Below, piece after piece: positions 29,811 to 39,443 of a stretch of DNA of 64,000 bases. The notes below the pieces were generated by a model. The model was not told the origin of the DNA, made no database searches, and worked only from the letters and a program-made list of their open reading frames with translations. Within the stretch, counting starts at the first letter, position 1. Each line of letters starts with the position of its first letter. This DNA is from Thermoanaerobaculia bacterium (GTDB taxonomy: Bacteria > Acidobacteriota > Thermoanaerobaculia > Multivoradales > JAHEKO01). The position numbers and the translations under genes were made by a program. The stretch lies in NCBI GenBank assembly GCA_947259195.1, contig CAMYLC010000054.1, positions 16,622 through 80,621 of the forward strand. Direction: 5' to 3'.

Positions 29811-31292
29811 TCAATTGCCTGATTCGATCGTTGGGCCGCCCTTTACGATCTTGACCAGATCTCCTTTCGACAATCTCGAGTCGGGCTGGAGATCGTTGAG
29901 AAGAGCTGTCTTGTCGAGAGACAGGCTAGAACCGCTGCGCTGATGGAGCTCGCTGAGGGTTGTTGGCGCCTCGACACGTACGAGCCGGACCCTGGCCGGC
30001 TGAACATTCAGCACTCGGGAATCGGTTTCCTTGGCGAAGGTCTGCATGGAGGCCTCGATCGTCTGGGTATAGCCGCTCCAGCGGCTGCGTGGCGTGTACC
30101 CGACGATCCTGTAGACCTTGCCTCCATGTTGCACAAAGAGCGCCCGCCCCGCGAGATCCTCGGCATTGTCGCCCGTCGCAACTTCGAATCGGGTCCAGGC
30201 GGCTTGCAAGCCGTTGATTCGGCCCGTCCTCGGGCGCTCCCCGCGAACACTCTCACCGCGCGCGAACTCCTCTGCTGCTCGTAGTGCATTTTCCCCTTCG
30301 GCCAGACCCAGGACGATGGCCGCATCCTGCTTCGGGCTCACCGCGGCGACCAGGTCTTTGGCGTTATGAGTCTTCCAACCGCGAGGAAACTCAATTCGAA
30401 AAGCCAGATCGGGATGCCGGAAGAGCTCCTCTTCGAAATAGCCTTCTCGCGGATTCTGGCCGAAGACCATCCCGTCGAGCCTCTGGAGGTAGCCTCGCCG
30501 CTCGACAGTCAGGTTCGGCGGTAACGGCTCGATCTCCGCCAGGCGGCCTTCAATCAGATCCGTCCGATTCTCCGGCTGCGGATGAGTGGAGGCCCAACTC
30601 GGCATCGCACCCGCCCCACTGGCGCGAGTCACCCGATTCAACATGTCAAACACTTCCGGCGCCTGGTAGGGATCATATCCGGCTCCTACCATGTATCGAA
30701 GGCCGAGGTTGTCTGCCTGCCGCTCATCGTCCCTGGAGAATTTCAAAGCTGCCAGACCGAGGCCGGCCTGGGCCACATCGCTCCAGGCTGCGACAGCCGG
30801 TTCCAGGATCATCCCCACCGCCAGGCCCACTCCCATCAGCTGCTGCTTGCTGATCTGATTAGCCGAATGCCGTGCGGTGACGTGGCCGATCTCGTGACCC
30901 AGCACGGTCGCCAACTCGGCTTCCGAATTGAGGTGGCTCAGAATCCCGCGAGTCACGTAGATATAGCCACCCGGAGCCGCGAAGGCATTGACGATCTCCT
31001 CATCGAGGACCCGAAAAGTCCACGGCAGCTCGGGGCGCTCGGACTTTGCCGCCAGCTGCGAGCCCAGGTCTTGGACGTAGTCCTGCAGGGCAGGATCTTC
31101 GTAGACCTGTCCACTCGCCAGAATCTGCTCGTCTTGCTGCAGACCCATCTGCGACTCTTGCGCCTCGCTGACCAGCATCAGCTGCCGGCCACCCGTAGCC
31201 GGGTTGGTGGCACAGCCCACAAGGGGTAGCAAGGTCAGCATCAGTCCTGCAAGAGGTGCTTGCATCATCGGGTACCGAGTTCTGATTCGCAT
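29811..31292 (-). CDS. M48 family zinc protease, lipoprotein (BepA/LoiP-like)
   Basis: A 493-residue periplasmic metalloprotease anchored by lipid: signal sequence ending LPLVGC with the lipobox Cys at residue 27. The protease domain has HEIGH in ATVLGHEIGHVTARHSAN and the third-ligand motif DDERQADNLGLRYM. Residues after about 290 form an extra domain seen in a subset of these proteins, ending in a LysM-like stretch (residues about 435-488, TLSELHQRSG...DLVKIVKGG). A role in outer-membrane protein quality control is inferred from the family. Convergent with trxB. Confidence 0.9.
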   Translation of the reverse strand: MRIRTRYPMMQAPLAGLMLTLLPLVGCATNPATGGRQLMLVSEAQESQMGLQQDEQILASGQVYEDPALQDYVQDLGSQLAAKSERPELPWTFRVLDEEIVNAFAAPGGYIYVTRGILSHLNSEAELATVLGHEIGHVTARHSANQISKQQLMGVGLAVGMILEPAVAAWSDVAQAGLGLAALKFSRDDERQADNLGLRYMVGAGYDPYQAPEVFDMLNRVTRASGAGAMPSWASTHPQPENRTDLIEGRLAEIEPLPPNLTVERRGYLQRLDGMVFGQNPREGYFEEELFRHPDLAFRIEFPRGWKTHNAKDLVAAVSPKQDAAIVLGLAEGENALRAAEEFARGESVRGERPRTGRINGLQAAWTRFEVATGDNAEDLAGRALFVQHGGKVYRIVGYTPRSRWSGYTQTIEASMQTFAKETDSRVLNVQPARVRLVRVEAPTTLSELHQRSGSSLSLDKTALLNDLQPDSRLSKGDLVKIVKGGPTIESGN

Positions 31293-31384
31293 TCGTCGAG
31301 TCCTCTTGGCCCATTATCCTCGATCTCGAGATAGTCTACCGCTCGCTGGATTTCGCAATCGTATCCGACGCCTGAGCAGACCCC

Positions 31385-32740
31385 ATGCACTCCGAGGAAG
31401 ACAACACCCAGTCTGCCGGGTCTGGTGATTTACGCCAGCGGTTTGCCCGGCTCACCTTCCTCAACATTATTTCGAATATCACTGTTCCGTTGGCCTCCTT
31501 GGTCGACACCGCCCTACTGGGACACCTCGAGAGCATTCACTTCCTGGCCGGGGTCGCCCTGGCGGCGGTGATTTTCGAGTACGTCTACTGGTCTTTCGGG
31601 TTCCTACGCATGGGTACGACCGGCATCACGGCGCAGGCAGTCGGCCGCGGTGACACCGGCGAAGTCTTTCGCACCCTCTACCGAGCGCTCCTGCTCGCCT
31701 GGTTGCTGGCAGCGGCGATTCTCATTCTGCAGTCTCCATTGAGGGAGCTCGGCTTCCTGCTTCTCGGCGGGGCACCCGAGGTAGAGGCAGCGGGAAGGGC
31801 CTACTTCGATGCCCGAATCTGGGCAGCGCCGGCCACACTTTCCAACTTCGTTTTTCTGGGCTGGTTCCTCGGCAGGGAGGAGAGTGGCGCGGCTCTGATC
31901 ATGACCGGGGTGGCGAATCTCGCCAACGTCGTTCTCGACTATGTCTTCATCGTGCAGATGGATCTGGCGGCCTTCGGAGCAGGGCTGGGCACGGCGATCA
32001 GTCAACTCTTGATGCTGCTGGCGGCACTGATCCTCTTCTGGACTCGCGCCGGCAAGGTCCCCTGGGTATGGTCCGACGTCTGGCAGGCGCAGGCTCTGAC
32101 GCGGCTATTTCGGCTGAATCGTGACATCCTGCTGCGCACCGTCGCCCTGGTCAGCGCCTTCGCCCTGTTCACCAACTTCAGCTCACTCATGAGTACCGTG
32201 ACCCTGGCGGCCAATGCCGTCCTCCTTCGCTGGGTCATGCTGGCCGCCTACCTCATCGATGGAGCCGCTTTCGCCACCGAGAGCCTGGCGGGAATTCTCT
32301 TCGGAACCGGAGACCGAGCGGCTCTGAGACGCCTCCAGGGACTCGCACTGAGATCCGGAGTCGCCTTCGCACTACCCTTTTGCGCACTGGCCCTGATGCG
32401 GCCAGCGGTACCGATACGGCTACTGACTTCTCACCCGCAGACGGTCGAGACTGCGCTCCGGTACCTTCCGTGGCTGGCTCCGGTCCTGTTCTTCGGCTCA
32501 CTGGCCTACATCTACGACGGTCTGTTTCTCGGCTTGACGGCCGGCCGGGCACTCAGAAACGCCATGCTTCTGAGCACCCTCGGAGTCTTTCTGCCCCTCG
32601 CCGCGCTCGCCCTCCACCTCGAGAACAACCACCTTCTATGGGCCTCGATGGCCGCCTTCATGATGGCCCGCACCGCTACACTCTGGAAGGCTTCGACGTC
32701 CTTCTATGCCCCGTCAAAACCTCTGGGGCAGTCTTTCTGA
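31385..32740 (+). CDS. MATE family efflux transporter (DinF type)
   Basis: A 451-residue, 12-helix membrane protein. LTFLNIISNITVPLASLVDTALLGHL at the start and FGFLRMGTTGITAQAVGRGD are the DinF-subgroup signatures; the duplicated half begins with DILLRTVALVSAFALFTNFS. Such proteins export cationic or amphipathic compounds using H+ or Na+ gradients; the substrate here is unknown. Convergent with the Nramp-like gene. Confidence 0.9.
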   Translation: MHSEEDNTQSAGSGDLRQRFARLTFLNIISNITVPLASLVDTALLGHLESIHFLAGVALAAVIFEYVYWSFGFLRMGTTGITAQAVGRGDTGEVFRTLYRALLLAWLLAAAILILQSPLRELGFLLLGGAPEVEAAGRAYFDARIWAAPATLSNFVFLGWFLGREESGAALIMTGVANLANVVLDYVFIVQMDLAAFGAGLGTAISQLLMLLAALILFWTRAGKVPWVWSDVWQAQALTRLFRLNRDILLRTVALVSAFALFTNFSSLMSTVTLAANAVLLRWVMLAAYLIDGAAFATESLAGILFGTGDRAALRRLQGLALRSGVAFALPFCALALMRPAVPIRLLTSHPQTVETALRYLPWLAPVLFFGSLAYIYDGLFLGLTAGRALRNAMLLSTLGVFLPLAALALHLENNHLLWASMAAFMMARTATLWKASTSFYAPSKPLGQSF

Positions 32741-32760
32741 TCGAAGCACCCCGCGGCTGC

Positions 32761-34059
32761 TCAACGTCCTGCTTGGGCCCGCAGGAAGCGGCAGACCGGT
32801 ACCGCCAGCAGCAACATCGACGCACTCGCAGCAACGACAAGCCAGGAACCGGGTAGAAGCGGTACACCCGAGGCGCCGGAAACCGCCCTGGCAATGGCCG
32901 TCAAGCCGAGCAGTATCGCGACCCAGACAACGCCGGCAGTGGCCACATTGGCCAGGCTTCCGTTCACCGCCTCGCCCATCAGGCGCCTGTCGTTCACGGC
33001 CAAGAACAGGAAGATCGCGACCAAGGGTAACAGGAGTCCGTTCAACGCCTGCGCCAGAACAATGGCCGGGACAGGCCTGACGCCGCTGAGGCCAAATCCG
33101 AGTCCCACCGCCAGCACAGCGAGCCACACCGCTCGGTAGCGCCAGGAAGTTGGGCTCCACCTCTCATCGTCACGACCCTTCTGCAGGAGGCTGCGAGCGG
33201 TCACGGCTGCCGCCAGCGGTGCGGTGATCGCCGAGGACAGCCCTGCTCCAAGAAGACCCACCGCGAATAGCTTCGCAGCCCAACCTCCCAAGCGCTCCGC
33301 CAGGACCTCGGAGAGGGCCAGAAACGAAAACCCGCCCTCGACAGCGGTACCTGTTACGAGGACTGCCATCGAGATGAGACCCCCGAGGCCGACGGCAACC
33401 GCCAGACCGATTCGCAAGTCCCGCAGCTCTTGCCCGCCGGCGATCCCGGAGCCCAGAAAGATGTTGTAGGGCACGACGGTGGTGCCGACCAGGCCCAGAA
33501 CCAGGAGGCCTGACCCGCGCGGCATCGAGGGCACGAGGCTGGCGCGAAGCAAGGCCCCCAGAGGAGGTCGTTGAAGAATGGCCGTGCAGAGGAATGCCAC
33601 GCCCATCACCGCCACAACCAGACTCAAGGCTCGCGCCACGGTCTGTGGAGGGCTGCGCCACAGCATCCCCCCGGCGATCAACCCGCTCAGCAACGTCAAG
33701 GCACGTGCCGACCACCCCGTGGCCATCGCCGCGCCCGACACGCCACCCAGGATGTTGCCGGCTTCGTAGGCGGCGCAGCCCGCGACAATCGCGCCGAGCA
33801 CCAGGAGCAGCACGGCTCCCTTGCGGGCCCCTGTCTGATACTGCTCGCGCAGCGCCTGACCGAGATTGCGTCCAGAAACCACCGTAAGCCTGGCACTCGC
33901 CTCCTGCAGCACCAGACAGGCACCCGTCGAGAACACCAGGGCCCAGAGCAGTGCCAAGCCATAGGAAGCTCCGGCCGAGGCGGCCGTGGTCACCGTTCCG
34001 GGACCGATGAAGGCGGCCGCGATGACCGACCACAGCAGGATGGAAGCCAGGCGCCTCAT
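32761..34059 (-). CDS. Nramp-like transporter lacking the metal-binding motif
   Basis: A 432-residue protein with about 11 helices and an Nramp fold: AAFIGPGTVTTAASAGASYG in helix 1 and LVGTTVVPYNIFLGS in helix 6. In metal-transporting Nramps helix 1 has D-P-G-N and helix 6 A-x-x-M-P-H-N; here the matching residues are Gly30-Ala-Ser-Tyr33 and Val196-Pro-Tyr-Asn199, so the coordinating Asp and Met are absent. The substrate is probably not Mn2+/Fe2+. The ATG overlaps the hyuB stop (ATGA), tying it to the oxoprolinase-like enzyme; an Nramp-like gene (ycsG) also sits beside 5-oxoprolinase genes in Bacillus subtilis. Import of the enzyme's organic substrate is an inference. Confidence 0.85.
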   Translation of the reverse strand: MRRLASILLWSVIAAAFIGPGTVTTAASAGASYGLALLWALVFSTGACLVLQEASARLTVVSGRNLGQALREQYQTGARKGAVLLLVLGAIVAGCAAYEAGNILGGVSGAAMATGWSARALTLLSGLIAGGMLWRSPPQTVARALSLVVAVMGVAFLCTAILQRPPLGALLRASLVPSMPRGSGLLVLGLVGTTVVPYNIFLGSGIAGGQELRDLRIGLAVAVGLGGLISMAVLVTGTAVEGGFSFLALSEVLAERLGGWAAKLFAVGLLGAGLSSAITAPLAAAVTARSLLQKGRDDERWSPTSWRYRAVWLAVLAVGLGFGLSGVRPVPAIVLAQALNGLLLPLVAIFLFLAVNDRRLMGEAVNGSLANVATAGVVWVAILLGLTAIARAVSGASGVPLLPGSWLVVAASASMLLLAVPVCRFLRAQAGR

Positions 34060-35657
34060 TTGGCCCCCTCGGTCTCTTCCACTCCCCAGCCTCCGCCTCC
34101 TGGGGTTTCGAGCACAAGCCGGTCTCCCGGCTCGATCTCGCAGCCGTCGATGCCCCGCAGCTCCACTTCTCCACCACCGGACCGCCTCACGACTTGTCTG
34201 CCGAGCGAGCCCGCCCTGCCGCCCGCAACGCCATAGGGGGCCTCTACCCGGTGCTGGCTCAGGATGGATAGCGATACCGGCTGCAGAAAAAGGAACTGCC
34301 GCACCACGCCGTCGCCTCCCCGGTGACGGCCAGATCCGCCCGAGCCCGATCGGATGGAGAACCTCTCCAAGCGCACCGGATAGCGATGCTCGAGGATCTC
34401 GGGATCCGTAATAGCGGTATTCGTCATATGACTGTGGACGGCACTCTCCCCATCGAAATCGGCTCCCGCGCCACAGCCTCCGCAGACAGTCTCGTAGTAT
34501 CCGAAGCTCTCGTTGCCGAAGAGGACATTGTTCATGGTTCCCTGACTGCAAGCGACGAGGCCGAGAGCCTTGAGCATGGTATCGACGAGACGCTGACTGG
34601 TCTCGACATTGCCGCCCACGACAGCAGGAGCCAAGTTCGGGTCCGGTGGAAATGGCGGGTTCAGAATACCCTCAGGAATCTCCAGACGCACCGTCTTCAG
34701 AAGACCCTCGTTGAGCGGTAAAGGCCGATCGAGTAGTAGGCGAAAGGCGTAAAGCACAACGCTGCGGACCACCGCCGGAGTGGCGTTCAGATTGCCGGGA
34801 TGCACTGGCGCAGAGCCCGTGAAATCCACTACACCCCGCCCATCCGAAAGATCCAGGGATACGACCAACGGCGAGCCATCATCGAGCAACTCAGTGGCTT
34901 TAAATCGGCCATCTCCGAGGCTTCTCAAAGCCTCACGAACCCGGGCCTCCGATTGTCGCTTCAGGCCTTCCATGTAATGACGAACGGCGGTGTGCCCATG
35001 TTGCTGCGCCAACCCTCGAAGCGCTACGATGCCACGCTGATTTGCCGCCACCGCCGCCGCCAAGTCGGCCAGATTCTCTTCCACAGCCCGCGAGGGAAAC
35101 GCGCCTTCCCCGAGTCGCTTTCGCAGTTCAGACCAAAGCGGCCTCCCCGACCGGATCAAATACTGCGGTTCGAGAACCACACCCTCCTCCGCCAGGCTGC
35201 GAGCTCTGGGAGGCATCGAGCCCGGTCTGCTGCCGCCGATCTCCGCGTGATGGGCGCGGCTGGCGACATAGCCCAAAAGAGGGCCTACCTTCGGATCTCC
35301 ACCCGTTGCGTCATCGAAGACCGGGGAGATGACCGTGACATCCGGTAGGTGCGAGCCGCCGAATCCGGGGTGATTGGTGACCGCGACGTCTCCAGGCCCG
35401 AGGGGCAAGACGTTCTTGACCGTCCTCACACAAAGTCCGAGAGCCCCGAGGTGTACCGGGATGTGCGGCGCATTGACTACCAGCTCGCCATCGGGATCCA
35501 GGAGAGCGCAGGAGAAATCCAGGCGCTCTTTCACGTTCACGGACAAGGCGGTTCGACGAAGTGCCTCGCCCATCTGCCAGGCAATCGCCGAGAAACGGTG
35601 GACGAACAACTCCAGCTCGACGGCCTCGGTCCGCGATCCGTCCTTGTGCTTACTCAT
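34056..35657 (-). CDS. Hydantoinase B/oxoprolinase, large C-terminal-type subunit
   Basis: Second subunit of an ATP-dependent amide/imide-ring hydrolase of the 5-oxoprolinase/N-methylhydantoinase family, 533 residues from the ATG at 35655-35657. Family landmarks: ALRRTALSVNVKERLDFSCA, GDVAVTNHPGFGGSHLPDVT, SRAHHAEIGG, VVGGNVETSQRLVD, CGGCGAGADFDGESAVHSHM and the Gly-rich end LETPGGGGWG. It overlaps hyuA (ATGA) upstream and the transporter gene (ATGA) downstream. Whether the substrate is 5-oxoproline, a hydantoin or another compound cannot be told. Confidence 0.9.
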   Translation of the reverse strand: MSKHKDGSRTEAVELELFVHRFSAIAWQMGEALRRTALSVNVKERLDFSCALLDPDGELVVNAPHIPVHLGALGLCVRTVKNVLPLGPGDVAVTNHPGFGGSHLPDVTVISPVFDDATGGDPKVGPLLGYVASRAHHAEIGGSRPGSMPPRARSLAEEGVVLEPQYLIRSGRPLWSELRKRLGEGAFPSRAVEENLADLAAAVAANQRGIVALRGLAQQHGHTAVRHYMEGLKRQSEARVREALRSLGDGRFKATELLDDGSPLVVSLDLSDGRGVVDFTGSAPVHPGNLNATPAVVRSVVLYAFRLLLDRPLPLNEGLLKTVRLEIPEGILNPPFPPDPNLAPAVVGGNVETSQRLVDTMLKALGLVACSQGTMNNVLFGNESFGYYETVCGGCGAGADFDGESAVHSHMTNTAITDPEILEHRYPVRLERFSIRSGSGGSGRHRGGDGVVRQFLFLQPVSLSILSQHRVEAPYGVAGGRAGSLGRQVVRRSGGGEVELRGIDGCEIEPGDRLVLETPGGGGWGVEETEGAK

Positions 35658-37909
35658 TTCCCGTCCCTGCCGCCATCTTCTCGGCTCAGCACCAGGCAAC
35701 CCCACGCATCGACCTTCCCGGACCAGCCCCCATTCACCACCGTTGAACAGTGTTTCTCGAACACCAGAGCTGGACCGCGGAACGCGAAGCCGGGGCATAG
35801 ATCGACGCGATCGAAAGCCCTGACAGAGTGCCAGAAACCCTCCATGAATGCCTGCTGCCGGGCGGGTGGATCGGCCACTGACACTGCCGTATCTTCCCCG
35901 CCTTGTAGAAAGTCGATCGATGAGCCGACCGAGGAGGCCACTACCCTCGCCGACTCCACTTCTATGGCCCGCTCATCGGGCCGGTATCCATAGTGATCTG
36001 AATAGCTCTGGAAAAAGGACTCTCGCAGATCGCTGGTCGGGACCGCTTCCACCGCGAGACTCGATTCCTGTCCGGCGAACCGCAGGTACACCAAGCGCCG
36101 CCGGACTTCCACACTCGACCGGTCGATGCCCTCGCTTGCGACCGCCTCGACCGCCTCGCGGCTGAGCGCCTCGAGCAGCGCATCCAGGGAGCTGCCAAAC
36201 CCTTCCAGCGTCTCCAGAACCTGTCGCTCGGCAAATCGCTCGACGAGAGCCTGACCGAGACCAACAGCGCTCAACAGGCCGGCATCCGCCGGTACGAGGA
36301 CAGTAGGCACGTCGAGAATCTCTGCGAGGCAACAGGCATGCTGACCGCCAGCTCCGCCGAACGCCACCAACGCGTAGTCGCTGGGCCTGTAGCCCCGCCG
36401 AATCGAGATACGGCGGACGGCCTCGGCCATTCGCTCATTGGCGATATCGAGCAGCCCTTCAAGCATCTCTTCCACGCAGACGTGCCCATCATCGGCCTCG
36501 TTCACCTGCCGTTGCAACAGGGCGGCCGCACGCTGCGCCGCCTCCGAATCGATAGGAATCTCGAAAGCAGAGGGCTGCAGCCGGCCGAGTAGCAAGTTGA
36601 CATCGGTCAGTGTCAGTGGACCGCCGGCGCCGTAACAGGCCGGGCCCGGCAATGCCCCGGCGCTCTCCGGTCCCACTTTGAGTTGATGGCCATCGAAATG
36701 GCAGACCGAGCCCCCACCAGCGGCCACCGTCTCGATTGCCAGCGTCGGCGCCATGAGATGGGCATCTCCAACCCGGGTCTCGAAGAGATAGTCATAGTCT
36801 CCGTCGAATCGAGAAACGTCGGTCGAGGTCCCCCCCATATCGAACGCCAGGCTGCGCCGATAGCCCGACCCGATCGCAGCCTGTGCAGCGCCGACGACCC
36901 CGCCTGCCGGACCGGACAGCAGACTATCCTTCGGCAGGAACTCCGAGGATCGGACCAGCCCCCCTGCGCTGGTCAACACATGCAGTCTGCCAGCGGCCAA
37001 CGCTGTTTCCACCCGACGCAGGTACGACTCGATCACTTCGGCCAGATAGGCGTTCACGATCGCAGTCTGCGCTCTGGGCACGACCTTGATCCGCGGAGCC
37101 AGCTCGGCAGAACAGGAAACGTGGGTGAAACCCAGGGACCGGAGCTCCGCCGCCAGCGCCAGCTCGTGCAGCGGATTTCGATAGCTATGGAGCAATGCGA
37201 TGGCCGCTGTGAGCACGCCCCGGTCCAACAGCTGCCGAGCTTTTTCGAGAGGCGATTCCAGGTCGAGGGGTACGACCACGTCGCCGTTTGCATCCAAGCG
37301 CTCCTCCACCTCCGCGACAGCCTCATACAGGGGCTGAGGCTTGAGGACAGCCAGCGCGAACAGGTCCGAACGCTGCTGGTTGCCGATGGCGAGCAGATCG
37401 GCAAAACCACGCGTCACAAAGAGGGCCGTTCTGGAGCCCCGCCTCTCCAACAACGCATTCGTGCCGCGGGTCGTAGCGAGGCGCATGGCCATCGCTGGTA
37501 GTGGTCTGCCAAGTGGCGTCCCGGTGACCAGATGAGCGGCCAGGATAGGCGCCTCTTCGGCGATGACGATTTCGCACGGAGCTCCGACGCCAAGCCCCCG
37601 GATGTCGTGCTCCAGCTCTAGCTCAGAAGTCGATCCAGAATGGCGAGCAATGGTAGAAAGCTCGTCCTCGGCGCCAACGAGCCGCAACCTCGCTCCCTCT
37701 AGAAAGCCGTCCGTCAGGTCCCAACCGAGATCGAGAGCCAATCGCGTGGGACTCTCGACTCTGACCACGATGCCACGCAGGCAACTGCTGCTCAACAGCT
37801 TGGCTCGGTGAGTTCCTCCCGTCGGATCGCGGCCGACGCAATCCGTGAAGGTACCGCCCGTGTCCACCCACAAGTGCCAGAGCCCGGCTGGTGATTCGCT
37901 CTCAGACAC
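35654..37909 (-). CDS. Hydantoinase A/oxoprolinase subunit
   Basis: ATP-binding subunit of the same enzyme, about 751 residues from a GTG at 37907-37909. The ASKHA-type phosphate loop is WVDTGGTFTDC near residue 13, followed by TTRGTNALLERRG, VLTSAGGLVRSSEF, a second phosphate region AFDMGGTSTDVSRFDG and ALVAFGGAGGQHACCLAE. GTG is preferred because it precedes the conserved region by only a few residues, lies 23 bases after the yjbQ stop and has a GAGGAGGGGG tract upstream. Residues about 20-130 are longer than in simple hydantoinases, as in several oxoprolinase-like proteins. Its stop codon overlaps the hyuB start. Confidence 0.9.
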   Translation of the reverse strand: MSESESPAGLWHLWVDTGGTFTDCVGRDPTGGTHRAKLLSSSCLRGIVVRVESPTRLALDLGWDLTDGFLEGARLRLVGAEDELSTIARHSGSTSELELEHDIRGLGVGAPCEIVIAEEAPILAAHLVTGTPLGRPLPAMAMRLATTRGTNALLERRGSRTALFVTRGFADLLAIGNQQRSDLFALAVLKPQPLYEAVAEVEERLDANGDVVVPLDLESPLEKARQLLDRGVLTAAIALLHSYRNPLHELALAAELRSLGFTHVSCSAELAPRIKVVPRAQTAIVNAYLAEVIESYLRRVETALAAGRLHVLTSAGGLVRSSEFLPKDSLLSGPAGGVVGAAQAAIGSGYRRSLAFDMGGTSTDVSRFDGDYDYLFETRVGDAHLMAPTLAIETVAAGGGSVCHFDGHQLKVGPESAGALPGPACYGAGGPLTLTDVNLLLGRLQPSAFEIPIDSEAAQRAAALLQRQVNEADDGHVCVEEMLEGLLDIANERMAEAVRRISIRRGYRPSDYALVAFGGAGGQHACCLAEILDVPTVLVPADAGLLSAVGLGQALVERFAERQVLETLEGFGSSLDALLEALSREAVEAVASEGIDRSSVEVRRRLVYLRFAGQESSLAVEAVPTSDLRESFFQSYSDHYGYRPDERAIEVESARVVASSVGSSIDFLQGGEDTAVSVADPPARQQAFMEGFWHSVRAFDRVDLCPGFAFRGPALVFEKHCSTVVNGGWSGKVDAWGCLVLSREDGGRDGK

Positions 37910-37932
37910 GGTGTTGGACCCCGCCCCCTCCT

Positions 37933-38355
37933 CTACTCGCCGATCACCTTGATCAGTACCCGTTTGGTCCGCCGGCCGTCGAACTCTCCGTAGAAGATCT
38001 GTTCCCATGGGCCCAGGTCGAGATGTCCATCGGTCACCGCCACGACCACCTCTCGGCCCATGATCTGCCGTTTGTGATGCGCATCAGCATTGTCCTCACC
38101 GGTCAGATTGTGCCGATAGCGCTGCGCACTGGCGTCGAACGGCGCCAACTCCTCCAACCATCGCTTGTAGTCCTCATGCAGGCCTGGCTCGTCGTCATTG
38201 ATGAACACGCTGGCCGTAATGTGCATGGCGTTGACCAGACAGAGCCCCTCCGAGACGCCACTTTCGCCGACGGCCTCCTCCACTTCCCGGGTGATGTTCA
38301 CAAAGCCCATCCGCTGCGGCACTTGCATGGACAGGTATTTGGTCAGAGATGTCAA
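37933..38355 (-). CDS. yjbQ: YjbQ / UPF0047 family protein
   Basis: Small trimeric protein of 140 residues. [32 protein letters not shown] and the C-terminal [16 protein letters not shown] are family signatures; some members can replace thiamine-phosphate synthase weakly, but the real function is not settled. TTG at 38353-38355 is chosen because GAGGAG lies 7 bases upstream and the protein then aligns with relatives; an earlier TTG overlaps the DUF4126 stop. Member of the murJ-to-transporter operon, 23 bases before hyuA. Confidence 0.88.
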   Translation of the reverse strand: MTSLTKYLSMQVPQRMGFVNITREVEEAVGESGVSEGLCLVNAMHITASVFINDDEPGLHEDYKRWLEELAPFDASAQRYRHNLTGEDNADAHHKRQIMGREVVVAVTDGHLDLGPWEQIFYGEFDGRRTKRVLIKVIGE

Positions 38356-38378
38356 ACCAGTCTCCTCGGATCGACTCG

Positions 38379-38939
38379 TCAAGGGGTGGCGCGCCGGCGG
38401 CGCAGTCTACGCACCACCAGGATGAGGGTCAGCAGCACCAGCAGACCCGCGATGATGGGCATCAGTACGGCCAGGATGGAGAGCCCCAACGACCCAACCA
38501 ACTCGAGAGTCGACAGAATCGGGTTGCCGAGCCCAGCGGTCGCGACAGAGGAGATCTGCCGGCCACTTGCGGTCGCCATCTGTATTGCTCCAGCCAGCCC
38601 ACCACCCGCGATGATCGCCAGAATCACTCGTAGAACGGGATCCATGCCCGTTACCACCGATGCAGTCGCGACCATGCCTGCGACGACCGCCGCCGGGGTG
38701 GCCACGGTATCCAGGAGATTGTCCAACCAGGGGACGTAGTAGGCGACGATCTCCAGAACAGTGGCCGCACCGAAGGCGATCATCGCTTCGCTGCTCGCCA
38801 TCCAGCCGAATTTGGGCGAGAGCTCGAGGAAACCTCCTCGCGCCGCGAGGTTGATCACCAGCAAGGGCACGAAGACGCGAAACCCGGTTGCGGCGCTGAG
38901 TCCGAGGCCCAGGAAAACACTGACTAGCGACTGTTCCAT
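38379..38939 (-). CDS. DUF4126 membrane protein
   Basis: A 186-residue membrane protein with about five helices. [19 protein letters not shown] at the start, [21 protein letters not shown] and the Gly/Ala-rich central segment match the DUF4126 family, whose function is unknown. The C-terminus ends in a basic cluster (RRLRRRRA). Lies 22 bases after rpiB. Confidence 0.85.
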   Translation of the reverse strand: MEQSLVSVFLGLGLSAATGFRVFVPLLVINLAARGGFLELSPKFGWMASSEAMIAFGAATVLEIVAYYVPWLDNLLDTVATPAAVVAGMVATASVVTGMDPVLRVILAIIAGGGLAGAIQMATASGRQISSVATAGLGNPILSTLELVGSLGLSILAVLMPIIAGLLVLLTLILVVRRLRRRRATP

Positions 38940-38961
38940 GGCGGCTTCCGCGAGAGAGGCT

Positions 38962-39402
38962 CTACTCTACTGCATCGATGGCTTCGATTCGGCGCCTATG
39001 TCGCCCTGCCTCGAAAGGCGTCTCCAACCAAACGTCGACGATCAATATCGCCATCTCCAACGACACCAGACGCTGGCCGAGGGACAACCCGTTGGCATCA
39101 TTGTGCTGCCTCGCCAGGCGAGCGCATGTCTCATTCCAGCACAGCGCACAGCGAACTCCGTGAACACGGTTCGCCGTCATGGCTTCGCCATTCCCAGAGC
39201 CACCGAAAACGATCACTCTTTCACAGTCCCCTGCAGCCACCGCTAGCGCGGCGGGCCTGACGAATGTCGGATAGTCCACCGACAGCTCAGAGTCGGTACC
39301 GAAGTCGACCGCTTCGTGTCCTAGCTCCGCGAGATGGGCTTTGATCGCCTCCTTGTAGCGGTATCCGGCATGATCGGAAGCTATCGCTATTCTCATTTTC
39401 AT
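38962..39402 (-). CDS. rpiB: Ribose-5-phosphate isomerase B, Glu-type active site
   Basis: Interconverts ribose 5-phosphate and ribulose 5-phosphate, 146 residues. IAIASDHAGYRYKEAIK and DFGTDSELSVDYP at the N-terminus. The active-site loop is VFGGSGNGEAMTANRVHGVR: the Cys found in E. coli RpiB is replaced and Glu73 is present, as in the Mycobacterium tuberculosis enzyme where a Glu serves as catalytic base. It follows murJ by 41 bases and precedes DUF4126. Confidence 0.93.
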   Translation of the reverse strand: MKMRIAIASDHAGYRYKEAIKAHLAELGHEAVDFGTDSELSVDYPTFVRPAALAVAAGDCERVIVFGGSGNGEAMTANRVHGVRCALCWNETCARLARQHNDANGLSLGQRLVSLEMAILIVDVWLETPFEAGRHRRRIEAIDAVE

Positions 39403-39443
39403 CCTCCGTGCTTTCTACCGAGAGACCTTCTCGAAGATCTCCT

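Noticed and set aside
31385..32740. Possible role of the MATE exporter in the oxoprolinase module
   Set aside because: It lies on the opposite strand, convergent with the Nramp-like gene, so co-transcription is excluded.
34060..34551. Upstream extension of the Nramp-like frame
   Set aside because: Lies wholly within hyuB in another frame; the ATG at 34057-34059 starts exactly at the first membrane helix and overlaps the hyuB stop.
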